Positions 13,729 to 21,945 of a stretch of 64,000 nt of DNA are shown in pieces. The notes below the pieces were generated by a model that saw only the letters and a list, made by a program, of their open reading frames with translations, made no database searches and was not told where the DNA came from. Both the position numbers and the translations under genes were made by a program. Position 1 is the stretch's first letter. Every line of letters begins with the position of its first letter. Origin of the DNA: Candidatus Devosia phytovorans (lineage in GTDB: Bacteria > Pseudomonadota > Alphaproteobacteria > Rhizobiales > Devosiaceae); NCBI GenBank assembly GCA_029202405.1, contig CP119312.1:1121001-1185000 (forward strand). Direction: 5' to 3'.

Positions 13729-14546
13729 CTGACATGCCCTGGGTCCGCTTTTTCCCATCTGACTGGCTGGCCGGCACGCGCGGCATGAGCGCGGCCGAAA
13801 CCGGAATCTATATCACGCTGGTCGCGACGATGTACGAGCGTCGCGAACCAATCCCGGAGGACCACTCTCGGCTTGCTCGGCTGTGTGGCGCCCCAGTTGC
13901 GACGTTCAAACGCACTCTCGAAACGCTGATCGACGAGGGCAAGATCAGTCGCACCGAAGCAGGACTATGGAACAAAAGGGTCGGAGAGGAGAGCGAATAT
14001 CGCACCGAAAAATCAGAGGCAGCCGTAAATGCAGCCACTGCCAGATGGTCAAAAAAGAGCAACAAAAACAAGGCCTCGACCTATGCGGATGCAATGCAGG
14101 CGCAAAGCGACAGCAATGCTATCCAGAAGCCAGAAGCCAGAAGCCAGATAGCTGCTGCGCAGCAAGACGCGCCCAAGTTCTTGTATGACCAGCTTCTCGA
14201 CGCTGCCTCGTCTCGTGGCAACTGCCATCAGGCCTTGGCGATGGGTATTCAGCCGATCGTCGACCTCCTGGCCAAGGGCTACGATCTCGATGCGGATGTT
14301 CTGCCGGTCATCCGGGAAAAGGCCGATCCGTCACGCCGCAGTTGGTCGTATTTCGTCACCATCATCGTTCAGCGCCAGGCCGAGAAGCAGGCCATCCCTG
14401 CCAAGCCGCAGCAGCCGAACATCGATTGGAACGCGCGTCTGAACGCATATCGCGATCAGGGACTCTGGCCGCACGGCTGGGGCCCCAAGCCTGGCGAGCC
14501 TGGCTGTCGAGCTCCGTCTGAGATTGTCGAAAGGCACGCAGCATGA
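13725..14546 (+). CDS. DUF1376 replication-type protein
   Basis: A 273-residue protein. The N-terminus, WVRFFPSDWLAGTRGMSAAE and ETGIYITLVATMYERREPIP, is the DUF1376 domain, a winged-helix-like module found in phage replication regions. Then come a charged linker (residues about 95-150), and a C-terminal segment with KFLYDQLLDAASS and the ending NIDWNARLNAYRDQGLWPHG, typical of these proteins. It probably acts as an initiation or helicase-loader factor with DnaB, with which it overlaps by 4 nt. The function is inferred from context. Confidence 0.82.
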   Translation: MTDMPWVRFFPSDWLAGTRGMSAAETGIYITLVATMYERREPIPEDHSRLARLCGAPVATFKRTLETLIDEGKISRTEAGLWNKRVGEESEYRTEKSEAAVNAATARWSKKSNKNKASTYADAMQAQSDSNAIQKPEARSQIAAAQQDAPKFLYDQLLDAASSRGNCHQALAMGIQPIVDLLAKGYDLDADVLPVIREKADPSRRSWSYFVTIIVQRQAEKQAIPAKPQQPNIDWNARLNAYRDQGLWPHGWGPKPGEPGCRAPSEIVERHAA

Positions 14547-14836
14547 AGGTGGGATCTCGACCATGGACTGAAGCCGACTGCCTGCAGTTGGAGAAGCTGA
14601 TCAAGGAAGGCCTGTCCTATGACGAAATCTCCGAGATAATCGGCCGAAGCCCGCTGTCGGTAGCTGGAAAGGCCAACAACATGGGCTTGGCCAAGTTCAA
14701 AGGCGGTGAGGGTGCCAAGGCGTTCGAGGCAGCGAAATCGCTGATCCCGACTGTCAGCGTTCACCAGAGCACCTTTGCCCGGTGGATGGGCGATCCCCCT
14801 CCAGGCCGCAGCGCCCTCGACCAGAGGCGCCAGTGA
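14543..14836 (+). CDS. Myb/GcrA-like HTH protein
   Basis: A 97-residue protein beginning MKVGSRPWTEADCLQLEKLI, then EGLSYDEISEIIGRSPLSVA. PWTEAD plus a helix-turn-helix ending in GRSPLSVAGKANNMGL resembles Myb/SANT-like and GcrA-type DNA-binding domains often found in phage and alphaproteobacterial regulators. It probably controls late gene expression or binds phage DNA. Overlaps both neighbours by 4 nt. Confidence 0.7.
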   Translation: MKVGSRPWTEADCLQLEKLIKEGLSYDEISEIIGRSPLSVAGKANNMGLAKFKGGEGAKAFEAAKSLIPTVSVHQSTFARWMGDPPPGRSALDQRRQ

Positions 14837-15057
14837 AGGTCTCCCTATCCGATCAATTGAAGGAGGCCATACGGCACCGGGACAACCTCCAGCGACTCAT
14901 CGATGAAGGCGTGCAGCTACCGGACCCGGAGGACCACCTCAGAAGGCTCCACAAGGCGGAGGGCATCGTTCTGACGATCACCTTCAACCAAACATACGAA
15001 GCAGGTTTCAGAGAGTTCATGCGGCAGCGCAGGACCAGCAACGAAGGCGAAAGCTAA
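14833..15057 (+). CDS. Small hypothetical protein, GTG start
   Basis: A 74-residue basic helical protein. The GTG at 14833-14835 overlaps the preceding TGA (GTGA), which selects it. It starts VKVSLSDQLKEAIRHRDNLQ, followed by an acidic loop (LPDPEDHLRRLHKAEGI). Unknown function. Confidence 0.6.
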   Translation: MKVSLSDQLKEAIRHRDNLQRLIDEGVQLPDPEDHLRRLHKAEGIVLTITFNQTYEAGFREFMRQRRTSNEGES

Positions 15058-15398
15058 TGAAGACGATCCCAGTGACCATCGAAGAGCTGCAGGCGGCCCA
15101 TATCGAGCGGCAGGAGGAATGGTGCCCTGATCAGAAGCCCGACCTGTCGTTCCGCGGCAATGAAATGGCTGGCGAGGTCGGCGAGGCCTGCAATGTCATC
15201 AAGAAGCTGGAGCGCGAGCGGCAGGGCTGGCGCGGCTCGCGCGACACCGTCGAGCACCTGGGCGAGGAACTGGCCGATGTCGTGCACACGGCGATCCTCG
15301 TCGCGATCACGGCCGGCATCGATCTCGGGCCGCTCGTCGTCAAGAAGTTCAACGACACCAGCGAAAAGAACGGCCTGGGCACTCGGCTGCCGGCCTAA
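15057..15398 (+). CDS. MazG-like nucleotide pyrophosphohydrolase
   Basis: A 113-residue all-alpha NTP pyrophosphohydrolase. The metal-binding motifs are EMAGEVGEACN (residues about 36-46) and EELADVVHTAIL (71-82), the EExxE and ExxD pairs of the MazG/dUTPase-2 superfamily. Such enzymes hydrolyse non-canonical or excess (d)NTPs to the monophosphate; in phages they may adjust nucleotide pools or lower ppGpp-type alarmones. The start overlaps the upstream stop (TAATG). The substrate is not readable from sequence. Confidence 0.8.
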   Translation: MKTIPVTIEELQAAHIERQEEWCPDQKPDLSFRGNEMAGEVGEACNVIKKLERERQGWRGSRDTVEHLGEELADVVHTAILVAITAGIDLGPLVVKKFNDTSEKNGLGTRLPA

Positions 15399-15430
15399 TC
15401 CAACCAGAACCACCAACGAAGAGGGAAAGA

Positions 15431-16018
15431 ATGGCTAAGGGCAGACCACGTAAGGCCGGAGTGAAGCGCACCAAGTCAGGAGCGATCAGCAGGGCCGCCG
15501 GCGCCTACAACGAGAATGCAGATGCGATTGCGCTGCGCATGCGCGTCTTCGGTCTGTCGGAGAAGGACGCTCGGGATCAGAAGGCAGCGACGTTCATCGG
15601 CCGCCTGTGCATGGCTGGGCGCCGCAACACGACCGACGGAATCACCGAGGCTCAGTATGAGGCTGCAACCGAATACCTGGCCGCCTACGCCAATTTCCAG
15701 AAGGCTGTGAAGTCGCCGAACGCGCTTCGCACCGGATCAGGTGGTGGTGACCAAGGCGAGAGTGCTGACTACGATTCCCGCTGCCGGCGCTGGGTCCAGA
15801 AGTTCGAGGCCATCCAGGCGGCAGTGCAGCAGGAGCAGGGCTTTCACGAGAACCGCGGCTCGAACATGTGGGCAGCAATTGACTATCTGCTGATCCGCGA
15901 TGAGCAGCACTCGCACATGATCGGCGATCTTCGCCTAGCCCTCAATGCCGTCGGTCACCACCTGGGCATTATCCAGCGGCCGAAGCGTCGAATTGTTGAA
16001 AGCGCAAAGGCCGCTTGA
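15431..16018 (+). CDS. Hypothetical phage protein, end of early operon
   Basis: A 195-residue basic protein, MAKGRPRKAGVKRTKSGAIS at the start, a region rich in Lys/Arg like a DNA-binding tail. The core (LSEKDARDQKAATFIGRLCM, AAYANFQKAVKSPNALRTGS) recurs in phages just upstream of the terminase region. Position directly before an intrinsic terminator and the late genes would suit an antitermination or late-gene regulator, but I see no diagnostic motif. Confidence 0.6.
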   Translation: MAKGRPRKAGVKRTKSGAISRAAGAYNENADAIALRMRVFGLSEKDARDQKAATFIGRLCMAGRRNTTDGITEAQYEAATEYLAAYANFQKAVKSPNALRTGSGGGDQGESADYDSRCRRWVQKFEAIQAAVQQEQGFHENRGSNMWAAIDYLLIRDEQHSHMIGDLRLALNAVGHHLGIIQRPKRRIVESAKAA

Positions 16019-16081
16019 CGAACGTCGCAAATCAGCGTTTTGTGCAGTTAATGCGACGTTGATACAATCGTATCAAGCGAC

Positions 16082-16111
16082 AGCCGCCCCGGAAACGAGG
16101 CGGCTTTTTTG
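16082..16111 (+). terminator. Intrinsic terminator after early operon
   Basis: AGCCGCC (16082-16088) pairs with GGCGGCT (16099-16105) around a 10-nt loop, followed by a run of T to 16110. It lies 64 bp after the last early gene and can end the rightward early transcript, or be a target of antitermination. Confidence 0.8.
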
Positions 16112-16147
16112 TTGCCCGCAGATCACCCAACATCGAAAGGACTGCCC

Positions 16148-16402
16148 ATGCGCTACTTCATGCGCCTGTTTGCTGTTGTCCTCGCCGCCTTCGCGCTGCC
16201 CTTCGTGGCACTCGCCCGCGCCGTGGAATCCTATGTCCTGCCCAAGCTCGATCATCGTGACAGCCTGGCTCTCGACCGTGCCGCCCATGTCATCGACACC
16301 GGCCACCCCATGCGGGTGCGCGCCAAGGCTTTTGTTGATCGTCTGCTGAACCATGACCTCTATGTCGCCGGCCACTTCGACCCCGGCCGAATGCCGGCCT
16401 AG
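16148..16402 (+). CDS. Small protein with N-terminal hydrophobic segment
   Basis: An 84-residue protein. MRYFMRLFAVVLAAFALPFV is a signal-peptide or membrane-anchor-like segment; the rest (LDRAAHVIDTGHPMRVRAKA) is soluble and basic. AAGGACTGCCC precedes the ATG. Exported or membrane-bound protein of unknown role, placed between the terminator and the packaging genes. Confidence 0.6.
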   Translation: MRYFMRLFAVVLAAFALPFVALARAVESYVLPKLDHRDSLALDRAAHVIDTGHPMRVRAKAFVDRLLNHDLYVAGHFDPGRMPA

Positions 16403-16495
16403 CCACATAGATTTATCTCGGTCGGGCGCTTAGGTGCTCGGCCTGTTCTCCCAACTTGTGCAAGATGTGCACAGGTTCGATGAGCGGGCGAAAGT

Positions 16496-16669
16496 TCAGC
16501 GTCCCAAGCCCAAGCGCTTGGATTCTCTAGCTGCAACATCTGCTGCTTGTGCAGCAGTGGAGAATGGCCCCAGCTTCTTCCGTTCCCCGTCTTCATAGAC
16601 ATGAACGAAGTGTTGGCCGTTCACCACGCCGAGGCTAACGGATGGCGGCATCTTGTTGTCGTCGGACAT
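16496..16669 (-). CDS. 57-residue minus-strand mini-protein
   Basis: Read from ATG at 16667-16669 to TGA at 16496-16498, with a very strong ribosome site (AGGAGGAG) 6 nt upstream. It starts MSDDNKMPPSVSLGVVNGQH and continues VHVYEDGERKKLGPFSTAAQ, a pattern of two strands then a helix (AADVAARESKRLGLG) as in small phage proteins that copy part of a DNA-binding or SPOR-like fold. Divergent from the HNH gene. Function unknown. Confidence 0.6.
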   Translation of the reverse strand: MSDDNKMPPSVSLGVVNGQHFVHVYEDGERKKLGPFSTAAQAADVAARESKRLGLGR

Positions 16670-16684
16670 AGGTCACTCCTCCTG

Positions 16685-17035
16685 ATGCCCAAGCTTACCA
16701 CTCTCAAGCCCAGGCTGAGCAAGCTGGCTCCTCGGCTATCCACAATGCGAGACGTGAGGGACACCAGGTACAGCCCAGACGCAACAGTGCGCGGCTGGTA
16801 CCATTCGGCTCGATGGCAGAAGCTTCGGCAGGCTGTCCTCGAGCGTGACCTCTACACCTGCCAGCACACTGGCGTGATCCTCACCGGCAAGGCGCCGGCA
16901 CAGACCAGCCCTGTCGTCCACCACAAGATTCCGCACAAGGGCGATGAGCAGCTGTTCTGGGACATCAACAACCTCGAAGCCGTGTCGAAGGAATGGCACG
17001 ACAGCGAGGCGCAGGCCATGGAGCGGAGAGCATGA
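16685..17035 (+). CDS. HNH endonuclease of the packaging module
   Basis: A 116-residue HNH protein. The opening MPKLTTLKPRLSKLAPRLST and the following RGWYHSARWQKLRQAVLERD are typical of HNH proteins next to phage terminase. The core motifs are VVHHKIPHKGD and NNLEAVSKEWHDSEAQ. In HK97-like phages the HNH protein joins terminase in cutting DNA at cos. It lies 314 bp before the small terminase gene. The cysteine knuckle is incomplete (one Cys in YTCQHTG, no CxxC pair), as in some members. Confidence 0.85.
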   Translation: MPKLTTLKPRLSKLAPRLSTMRDVRDTRYSPDATVRGWYHSARWQKLRQAVLERDLYTCQHTGVILTGKAPAQTSPVVHHKIPHKGDEQLFWDINNLEAVSKEWHDSEAQAMERRA

Positions 17036-17232
17036 CACCCGAGCTGCTTCGCCTCCTGATCACAGCGGCTGTTGCCGGTGCATGTATCGGTGCCGCGCCC
17101 TTGCTGATCCTCATCATCTGGAACGGTGGCTACAGCCGCGTGCCGACGCCTCCGCTTCCACCCCGGCGCGATATCTGTCGACCGACCACGGCGCAGGGTG
17201 ATGGGCTGCCGCCGCCGCCCCCGAGGAGGTGA
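17032..17232 (+). CDS. Small membrane protein
   Basis: A 66-residue protein, MTPELLRLLITAAVAGACIG, with one membrane helix (residues about 8-30) and a Pro-rich tail (TPPLPPRR, LPPPPPRR). Its ATG overlaps the HNH stop by 4 nt. Unknown role. Confidence 0.5.
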   Translation: MTPELLRLLITAAVAGACIGAAPLLILIIWNGGYSRVPTPPLPPRRDICRPTTAQGDGLPPPPPRR

Positions 17233-17348
17233 CCGGGGGGGCGGTCGAAAGTCCCTGAGGGCCGTCGGCTCCGCACCCGCGTCTCCCTCACGCAGAGATT
17301 TTTTTGCTGACTGAAAACGAGGGTGCGAACCAAGGCGCGTACTGACCC
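17233..17348. other. Candidate cos region between HNH and terminase
   Basis: This 116-bp gap contains a G-rich stretch with an inverted repeat (GACCGGGGGGGCGGTC, about 17230-17245) and the conserved order HNH, gap, terminase small subunit. In HK97-type phages with this order the cos site lies here. The assignment is by position only; no overhang can be proved from the sequence. Confidence 0.3.
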
Positions 17349-17912
17349 ATGAGTGACAAAAAAAGCGCCATCGACTGGGCAGCTATCGAGGCCGAATATC
17401 GGGCCGGAAAGCAGAGTATCCGGGCGATTGCGAAGTGGTACAAAATCTCAGATGCCGCGATCCGCAAGCAGGCCAAAAAGCACGGCTGGACGGTTGCGAA
17501 CCAGAAGCAAAGTTCGCAGGTAACGCCGGGTGCGAACCATCCTGCCGAAAGCGCGGCGCCGGCAGAGGTCACGAAGGTCGAAGAGGTCATCAGCCGCGGC
17601 CGCAATATCGCCGACCGTCTGCTCGATGAGCTCGGCGCCGAAACGCTTCACATGGGCGAGATGGAGGTCATCATTCAGATGAATGAGACCGATCCTGACC
17701 GCATCAATGCAATCAAGCAGGCAGTGAGCCTGCCGACCCGGGCAAAGACGCTTCAGACGATCGCGCTGGCGCTCAAGACCATGGGCGAGACGGCAACCGA
17801 CACAGCCAAGGGGAAGAAGGCTTCCCGCCAGGCAAACGCGGAAGCGGCGCGCGCCCCAGGTGGAAAATTCGCGCCGCGGGCCGCGCCGCGCATGGTGGTG
17901 GACAACACATAA
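17349..17912 (+). CDS. terS: Terminase small subunit-like protein
   Basis: A 187-residue protein. The N-terminal helix-turn-helix AEYRAGKQSIRAIAKWYKIS, DAAIRKQAKKHGW is that of small terminases that recognise the packaging site. The middle is helical (IADRLLDELGAETLHMGEME) and the C-terminus is Ala/Lys-rich. It directly precedes the large terminase gene (stop and ATG are adjacent), where it should form an oligomer that guides the motor. Confidence 0.8.
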   Translation: MSDKKSAIDWAAIEAEYRAGKQSIRAIAKWYKISDAAIRKQAKKHGWTVANQKQSSQVTPGANHPAESAAPAEVTKVEEVISRGRNIADRLLDELGAETLHMGEMEVIIQMNETDPDRINAIKQAVSLPTRAKTLQTIALALKTMGETATDTAKGKKASRQANAEAARAPGGKFAPRAAPRMVVDNT

Positions 17913-19673
17913 ATGCCAAAGTGGAGCACGGCTTGTCCTGACTGGGAGCAAAGGATAGTCGACCGAAAGTCGCTGATACCGTTCAAGCCACTCTATCAGA
18001 GCGAGGCTGATCACGCGCTGGAGGTCTTCAAGTCGCTACGGGTGGTTGATCTGCCAGGCCAGCCGACGTTCGGCGAGGTCGGTGATCAGTTCATCTTCGA
18101 CTTCGTCTCCGCAATTTTTGGCGCCAACGATCCGGACACGGGCAGGCAACTGATCACGGAATTCTTCCTGTTGATCAGCAAAAAGAACTCAAAGTCGACG
18201 GTCGCGGCCGGCATCATGCTGACCGCACTGATTGTGAACTGGCGGGCTGAGGAGGAAATTCTCATCCTCGCCCCGACGATTGAAGTCGCGAAGAACGCCT
18301 ATAAGCCTGCATCTGCGATGGTCCGTGCAGATCCCGAGCTTGACGCAAATGCCGGCGAGAATGGTTTCCTGCATGTCCAGGATCACATTCGAACCATCAC
18401 CGATCTGAACAATAAGGCCGCTTTGAAGGTGGTGGCCGCTGATACCGATACGGTTTCCGGCAAAAAGTCGGGCCGCATCTTCATCGACGAGCTTTGGGTA
18501 TTCGGAAAGCGACCCAATGCTGACGCTATGCTGCGTGAGGCGACGGGTGGTCTGGTCTCAAGGCCGGAAGGCTTCGTCATCTACGCCTCGACGCAGAGCG
18601 ATGAACCGCCGGCCGGCGTCTTCAAGTCAAAGCTGGACTATGCGCGCCAGGTGCGCGACGGCGAAGTGGTCGACCCGCAGTTCCTGCCGGTGCTCTATGA
18701 GTTTCCGGAGGCGATGCTCAAGGCCAAGGCCTACGAGGAGCCGGAGAATTTCTATGTGACCAACCCGAATTTGGGTCGGTCAGTCAGCCAGCAGTGGCTG
18801 GAACGCGAGTTCATCAAGGAGAAAACGGGCGAGGGCAGTGGCCTTCAGACCTTCTTGGCCAAGCATCTCAATGTCGAAATCGGCATCAACCTGCGGGCGA
18901 ACCGCTGGCCTGGCGCCGACCATTGGGAAGCCGCGAAGGACGAAGAGCTCGGCGCTCTGTCCCACTATGAGGCTCTGGACCGGATACTCGAGCGCAGTGA
19001 AGTCGCCGTGGTCGGTATCGACGGCGGCGGCCTCGACGATCTCTTTGGCCTGACCGTTCTCGGCCGAGAACCGGCAGAGATCGAGGTTGAATTCGAGATT
19101 GACGGTGTGAAGTCCAAGCGGCGCATGAAGCGTTGGCTTTCTTGGTCGCACGCCTGGTGCCACAAGGGCTTGTTCAAGCTGCGTCCGAAGCTGGTCACTA
19201 GGCTCGAAACGCTTCAAGCGGCGCGGGAATTGACCGTGCTCGACGATCCGCTCGGCGATGTCGCAACGATCATCGAGCACATCACTCGGATCAAGGACAT
19301 GGGTTTGCTCGGCGGGGTCGCGGTTGACGCCTCCGGCTTGGGCGAAATGGAAGATGCCCTCGACGAAATCGAGGTCACTCAAGAGGCTGGCTTGCTCGTC
19401 GCAGCGCCCCAAGGCGGTTGGATGATGAGCAGCATCAAGGGCGCCGAGCGCCGGCTGGCTTCTGGCCTGCTGAAGCATTGCGGCGGCCCGCTGATGAACT
19501 GGTGTGTGCCGAACCTGAAGATTGAGCCGACGGCAACGGGCATTCGAGCGACTAAGCAAACCGCCGGCGATGCCAAGATCGATCCGGCAATGGCGATGTT
19601 CAATGCCGTGACGCTGATGGCCCGCAACCCGGCCGCGAAAGCACAACTCGAAGTCGCAGCAATGCTCGGCTGA
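17913..19673 (+). CDS. terL: Terminase large subunit
   Basis: A 586-residue packaging motor of the HK97 type. The ATPase part has a Walker A variant SKKNSKST near residue 89, Walker B RIFIDELW near 187 and the coupling-type motif YASTQSDEPPAG near 205. The C-terminal RNase H-like nuclease has Asp in VVGIDGGGLDDLFGL near 367 and GGVAVDASGLGEMED near 466. It translocates DNA into the prohead and cuts the concatemer. The ATG follows the small subunit stop without a gap. Length is normal for the family. Confidence 0.93.
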   Translation: MPKWSTACPDWEQRIVDRKSLIPFKPLYQSEADHALEVFKSLRVVDLPGQPTFGEVGDQFIFDFVSAIFGANDPDTGRQLITEFFLLISKKNSKSTVAAGIMLTALIVNWRAEEEILILAPTIEVAKNAYKPASAMVRADPELDANAGENGFLHVQDHIRTITDLNNKAALKVVAADTDTVSGKKSGRIFIDELWVFGKRPNADAMLREATGGLVSRPEGFVIYASTQSDEPPAGVFKSKLDYARQVRDGEVVDPQFLPVLYEFPEAMLKAKAYEEPENFYVTNPNLGRSVSQQWLEREFIKEKTGEGSGLQTFLAKHLNVEIGINLRANRWPGADHWEAAKDEELGALSHYEALDRILERSEVAVVGIDGGGLDDLFGLTVLGREPAEIEVEFEIDGVKSKRRMKRWLSWSHAWCHKGLFKLRPKLVTRLETLQAARELTVLDDPLGDVATIIEHITRIKDMGLLGGVAVDASGLGEMEDALDEIEVTQEAGLLVAAPQGGWMMSSIKGAERRLASGLLKHCGGPLMNWCVPNLKIEPTATGIRATKQTAGDAKIDPAMAMFNAVTLMARNPAAKAQLEVAAMLG

Positions 19674-19688
19674 GCAGGAGAAATCTAA

Positions 19689-21620
19689 ATGGAAGCGATC
19701 TTCAAGACGCTCGCCGCCAAGGGCGACGGGCTGGACTTCGTGCTGTCTGACGCGACCGTCGACCGCTACGGCGACATCATCGATCCCAATGGCTGGGATC
19801 TGAAGGCCTTCAAGAAGAACCCCATCGCCCTCTTTGGCCATTCGAACGACTTCCCAATTGGCACCTGGTCAAACCTGCGTGTCGAAGGCGGAAAGCTCAT
19901 TGGCCGGCTCGTCCTTGCGACGAAGGGCACGAGCGCCCGCATCGACGAACTGATCAATCTGGTCGAGCAGGGCATCCTGCGCGCCGTGTCCGTCGGTTTC
20001 ATCCCGAAGAAGTGGGAGCCGCTTGATGCCAAAGAACCCTATGCCGGTCAGCGCTACCTGTCCCAGGAGCTGATCGAAACCTCTCTCGTGTCGGTGCCTG
20101 CAAACCCGGCTGCGCTGCAGCTGGCGAAGTCCATGCATCTCTCACCCGAAACCATGTCCCTGGCCTTTGGCGAGCATGCCGAAGTGAGGCGGCGGGACGT
20201 GTCTACCCCCGGCAAGTCTGCCGCCAAACCTCGTACTCCCACACAGAAAGGCACGGCCATGAGCCCGCTGACCAAGCGCATCGAGGATGCGCAGACCAAC
20301 TACAACGCCGCCCGCGACGCCTATGAAGCGCATGTCGGTGAAGATGACTACGATCTCGACCAGGCCGAAACCCTCCAGGCGGAAATGGAAGAGCGCTCCG
20401 CGCGTCTCGAATCCCTCAAGACCGCCGAACGTTCGCTCGCTTCGCGTACTGTTCCCAATGGTGGCGGCAGCAAGCCCGGCGCGCCGGCAGTGCGCAAGCC
20501 GCTCGGCATCAAGGAGCGTGAGCCCAAGGCTGGCGATCTCGTCGTCCGTGCTGCAGTCGTTCAGCTGATCGCCAATGTCACCCAGCGCGACCCGCTGCAG
20601 GTCCTGGAAGAGCGGTATCGAGACCACGAAGGCACCAATATCTTCGTCCGTGCCGCCGTCGATCCTGCCAAGACTACCGTTCAGGGTTGGGCCTCCGAGC
20701 TGATCGAGACCGAAACCGTCGCGTTCCTCGAAACCCTTCGCGACGTCTCGTTCTATCCCCGCCTGGCTGCCCTCGGCGCGAACCTCCAGTTCGGCGTCGG
20801 CCGCGGTCAGATCAAGGTTCCTCGTCGTGCGGCCACGCCGTCGATTAGCGGCTCTTTCGTTGGTGAAGGCGCACCGATCCCGGTCCGCCGGTTCGGCCTG
20901 ACCTCGCTCACGCTGAGCCCCCACAAGATGGGCGTGATTTCCTATTTCACCAAGGAAGTGGCGAAATACAGCAATCCTCAGATCGAGGGTCTCCTGCGCC
21001 AGGAAATCCGTGGCGATACCGCCGAGGCCATCGATACGCTGCTGATCGACAACCAGGCCGGCAGCTCGATCCGTCCTGCTGGTCTGCTGAATGGCGTGTC
21101 GGCGCTCACCGCGTCTGCAGCCGGTGGCTGGCTCGCTGTCATGGAAGACATCGAAACCCTTGCCGCGCCGTTCGACACTGCCAAGGCTGGCCGCAGCCTC
21201 GTCCTGCTGCTGAACAAGCGTGAAGCTCGTCGCCTTGGCCTGGTCCCGGGGCCTGATGGCAAGCTGGGCGTGCTGCGCGCGATCCTGGAAGAAGCCGGCA
21301 TCACGCCGATCGCTTCGACCAACGTTCCCGCCGGCCGTCTCATCATGCTGGATGCTGCCGATTTCGCAACGGCCGCCGGCGATCAGCCGGAATTCGACGT
21401 CAGCGAAGAAGCAGTCATCCATGCCGAGGACACCTCGCCCCAGCAGATCAGCACTGCCGGTTCGCCGAACGCTGTCGCTGCCCCGGTTATCTCCATGTTC
21501 CAGACGGCCAGCGTTGCCCTGCGCATGCTGCTCGATGTGACCTGGGGTATGCGCCGCCCGGGCATGATCCAGTGGATCGACGGCGCCGACTGGTCCTTCA
21601 CGGTCGACACCACGCCCTGA
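19689..21620 (+). CDS. Fused HK97 prohead protease and major capsid protein
   Basis: One 643-residue frame holds two usually separate proteins. Residues 1-160 are an HK97-type protease: DRYGDIIDPNGWDLKAFKKN, His51 in LFGHS, Ser101 in AVSVGFIPKKWEP, and ETSLVSVPANP. Residues about 195-270 form a coiled-coil scaffolding-like delta region (AQTNYNAARDAYEAHV, QAEMEERSARLESLK), and residues about 280-640 are the HK97-fold capsid protein (FVGEGAPIPVRRFGLTSLTL, SYFTKEVAKYS). There is no stop between them. The protease would cut itself and the delta domain from the capsid protein during maturation. An internal ATG (AMSPLTKRIEDAQ, near 20257) could also give a separate capsid precursor. Confidence 0.9.
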   Translation: MEAIFKTLAAKGDGLDFVLSDATVDRYGDIIDPNGWDLKAFKKNPIALFGHSNDFPIGTWSNLRVEGGKLIGRLVLATKGTSARIDELINLVEQGILRAVSVGFIPKKWEPLDAKEPYAGQRYLSQELIETSLVSVPANPAALQLAKSMHLSPETMSLAFGEHAEVRRRDVSTPGKSAAKPRTPTQKGTAMSPLTKRIEDAQTNYNAARDAYEAHVGEDDYDLDQAETLQAEMEERSARLESLKTAERSLASRTVPNGGGSKPGAPAVRKPLGIKEREPKAGDLVVRAAVVQLIANVTQRDPLQVLEERYRDHEGTNIFVRAAVDPAKTTVQGWASELIETETVAFLETLRDVSFYPRLAALGANLQFGVGRGQIKVPRRAATPSISGSFVGEGAPIPVRRFGLTSLTLSPHKMGVISYFTKEVAKYSNPQIEGLLRQEIRGDTAEAIDTLLIDNQAGSSIRPAGLLNGVSALTASAAGGWLAVMEDIETLAAPFDTAKAGRSLVLLLNKREARRLGLVPGPDGKLGVLRAILEEAGITPIASTNVPAGRLIMLDAADFATAAGDQPEFDVSEEAVIHAEDTSPQQISTAGSPNAVAAPVISMFQTASVALRMLLDVTWGMRRPGMIQWIDGADWSFTVDTTP

Positions 21621-21646
21621 ACCGCTGAGCGGTCAAAAAGTAGGGC

Positions 21647-21662
21647 AGGGCGGCTTCGCCCT
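21647..21662. other. Short hairpin after capsid gene
   Basis: AGGGCG (21647-21652) pairs with CGCCCT (21657-21662) around a GCTT loop, in the gap after the capsid gene. No T run follows, so it is more likely an mRNA-stabilising or attenuating hairpin than a terminator. Confidence 0.35.
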
Positions 21663-21691
21663 CGCCCCCACTCAAACCTAAGGAAAACGCT

Positions 21692-21940
21692 ATGTCTGAT
21701 GAGAAAAAGACGAAGCTCCGCGCCGACTACACCGAGCTGTTCGGCAAGGCGCCGTTCAATGGCTGGGATGAAGCCGAGCTTCAGAAGCGTATCGATGCGA
21801 AACTGGCCGGCCAGGAACCGGGCAAAGAGCCCGCCGAAACCGATGCCAAGGCGACGGAACCTACCCCTGACCCGTATCCGTCCCAGGCTGACCTGGACAA
21901 GATGCGCTCCGGCAACTTCGACAACTACAAGAGCCGCTAA
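21692..21940 (+). CDS. Small head-region protein (possible decoration/accessory)
   Basis: An 82-residue acidic protein, MSDEKKTKLRADYTELFGKA. The N-terminal half, ending NGWDEAELQKRIDAKLAG, is a short helical module; a Glu/Pro/Thr-rich linker follows and DPYPSQADLDKMRSGNF ends it. It resembles a small lipid- or head-binding module often found near the capsid gene, but identity is uncertain. AGGAAAACGCT is the ribosome site. Confidence 0.6.
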   Translation: MSDEKKTKLRADYTELFGKAPFNGWDEAELQKRIDAKLAGQEPGKEPAETDAKATEPTPDPYPSQADLDKMRSGNFDNYKSR

Positions 21941-21945
21941 GCGCC

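Noticed and set aside
18780..19841. 353-residue minus-strand frame under the terminase
   Set aside because: Antisense shadow of terL, His/Arg/Gln-rich, no motif.
20142..21422. 426-residue minus-strand frame under the capsid gene
   Set aside because: Antisense shadow of the protease-capsid gene, improbable composition.
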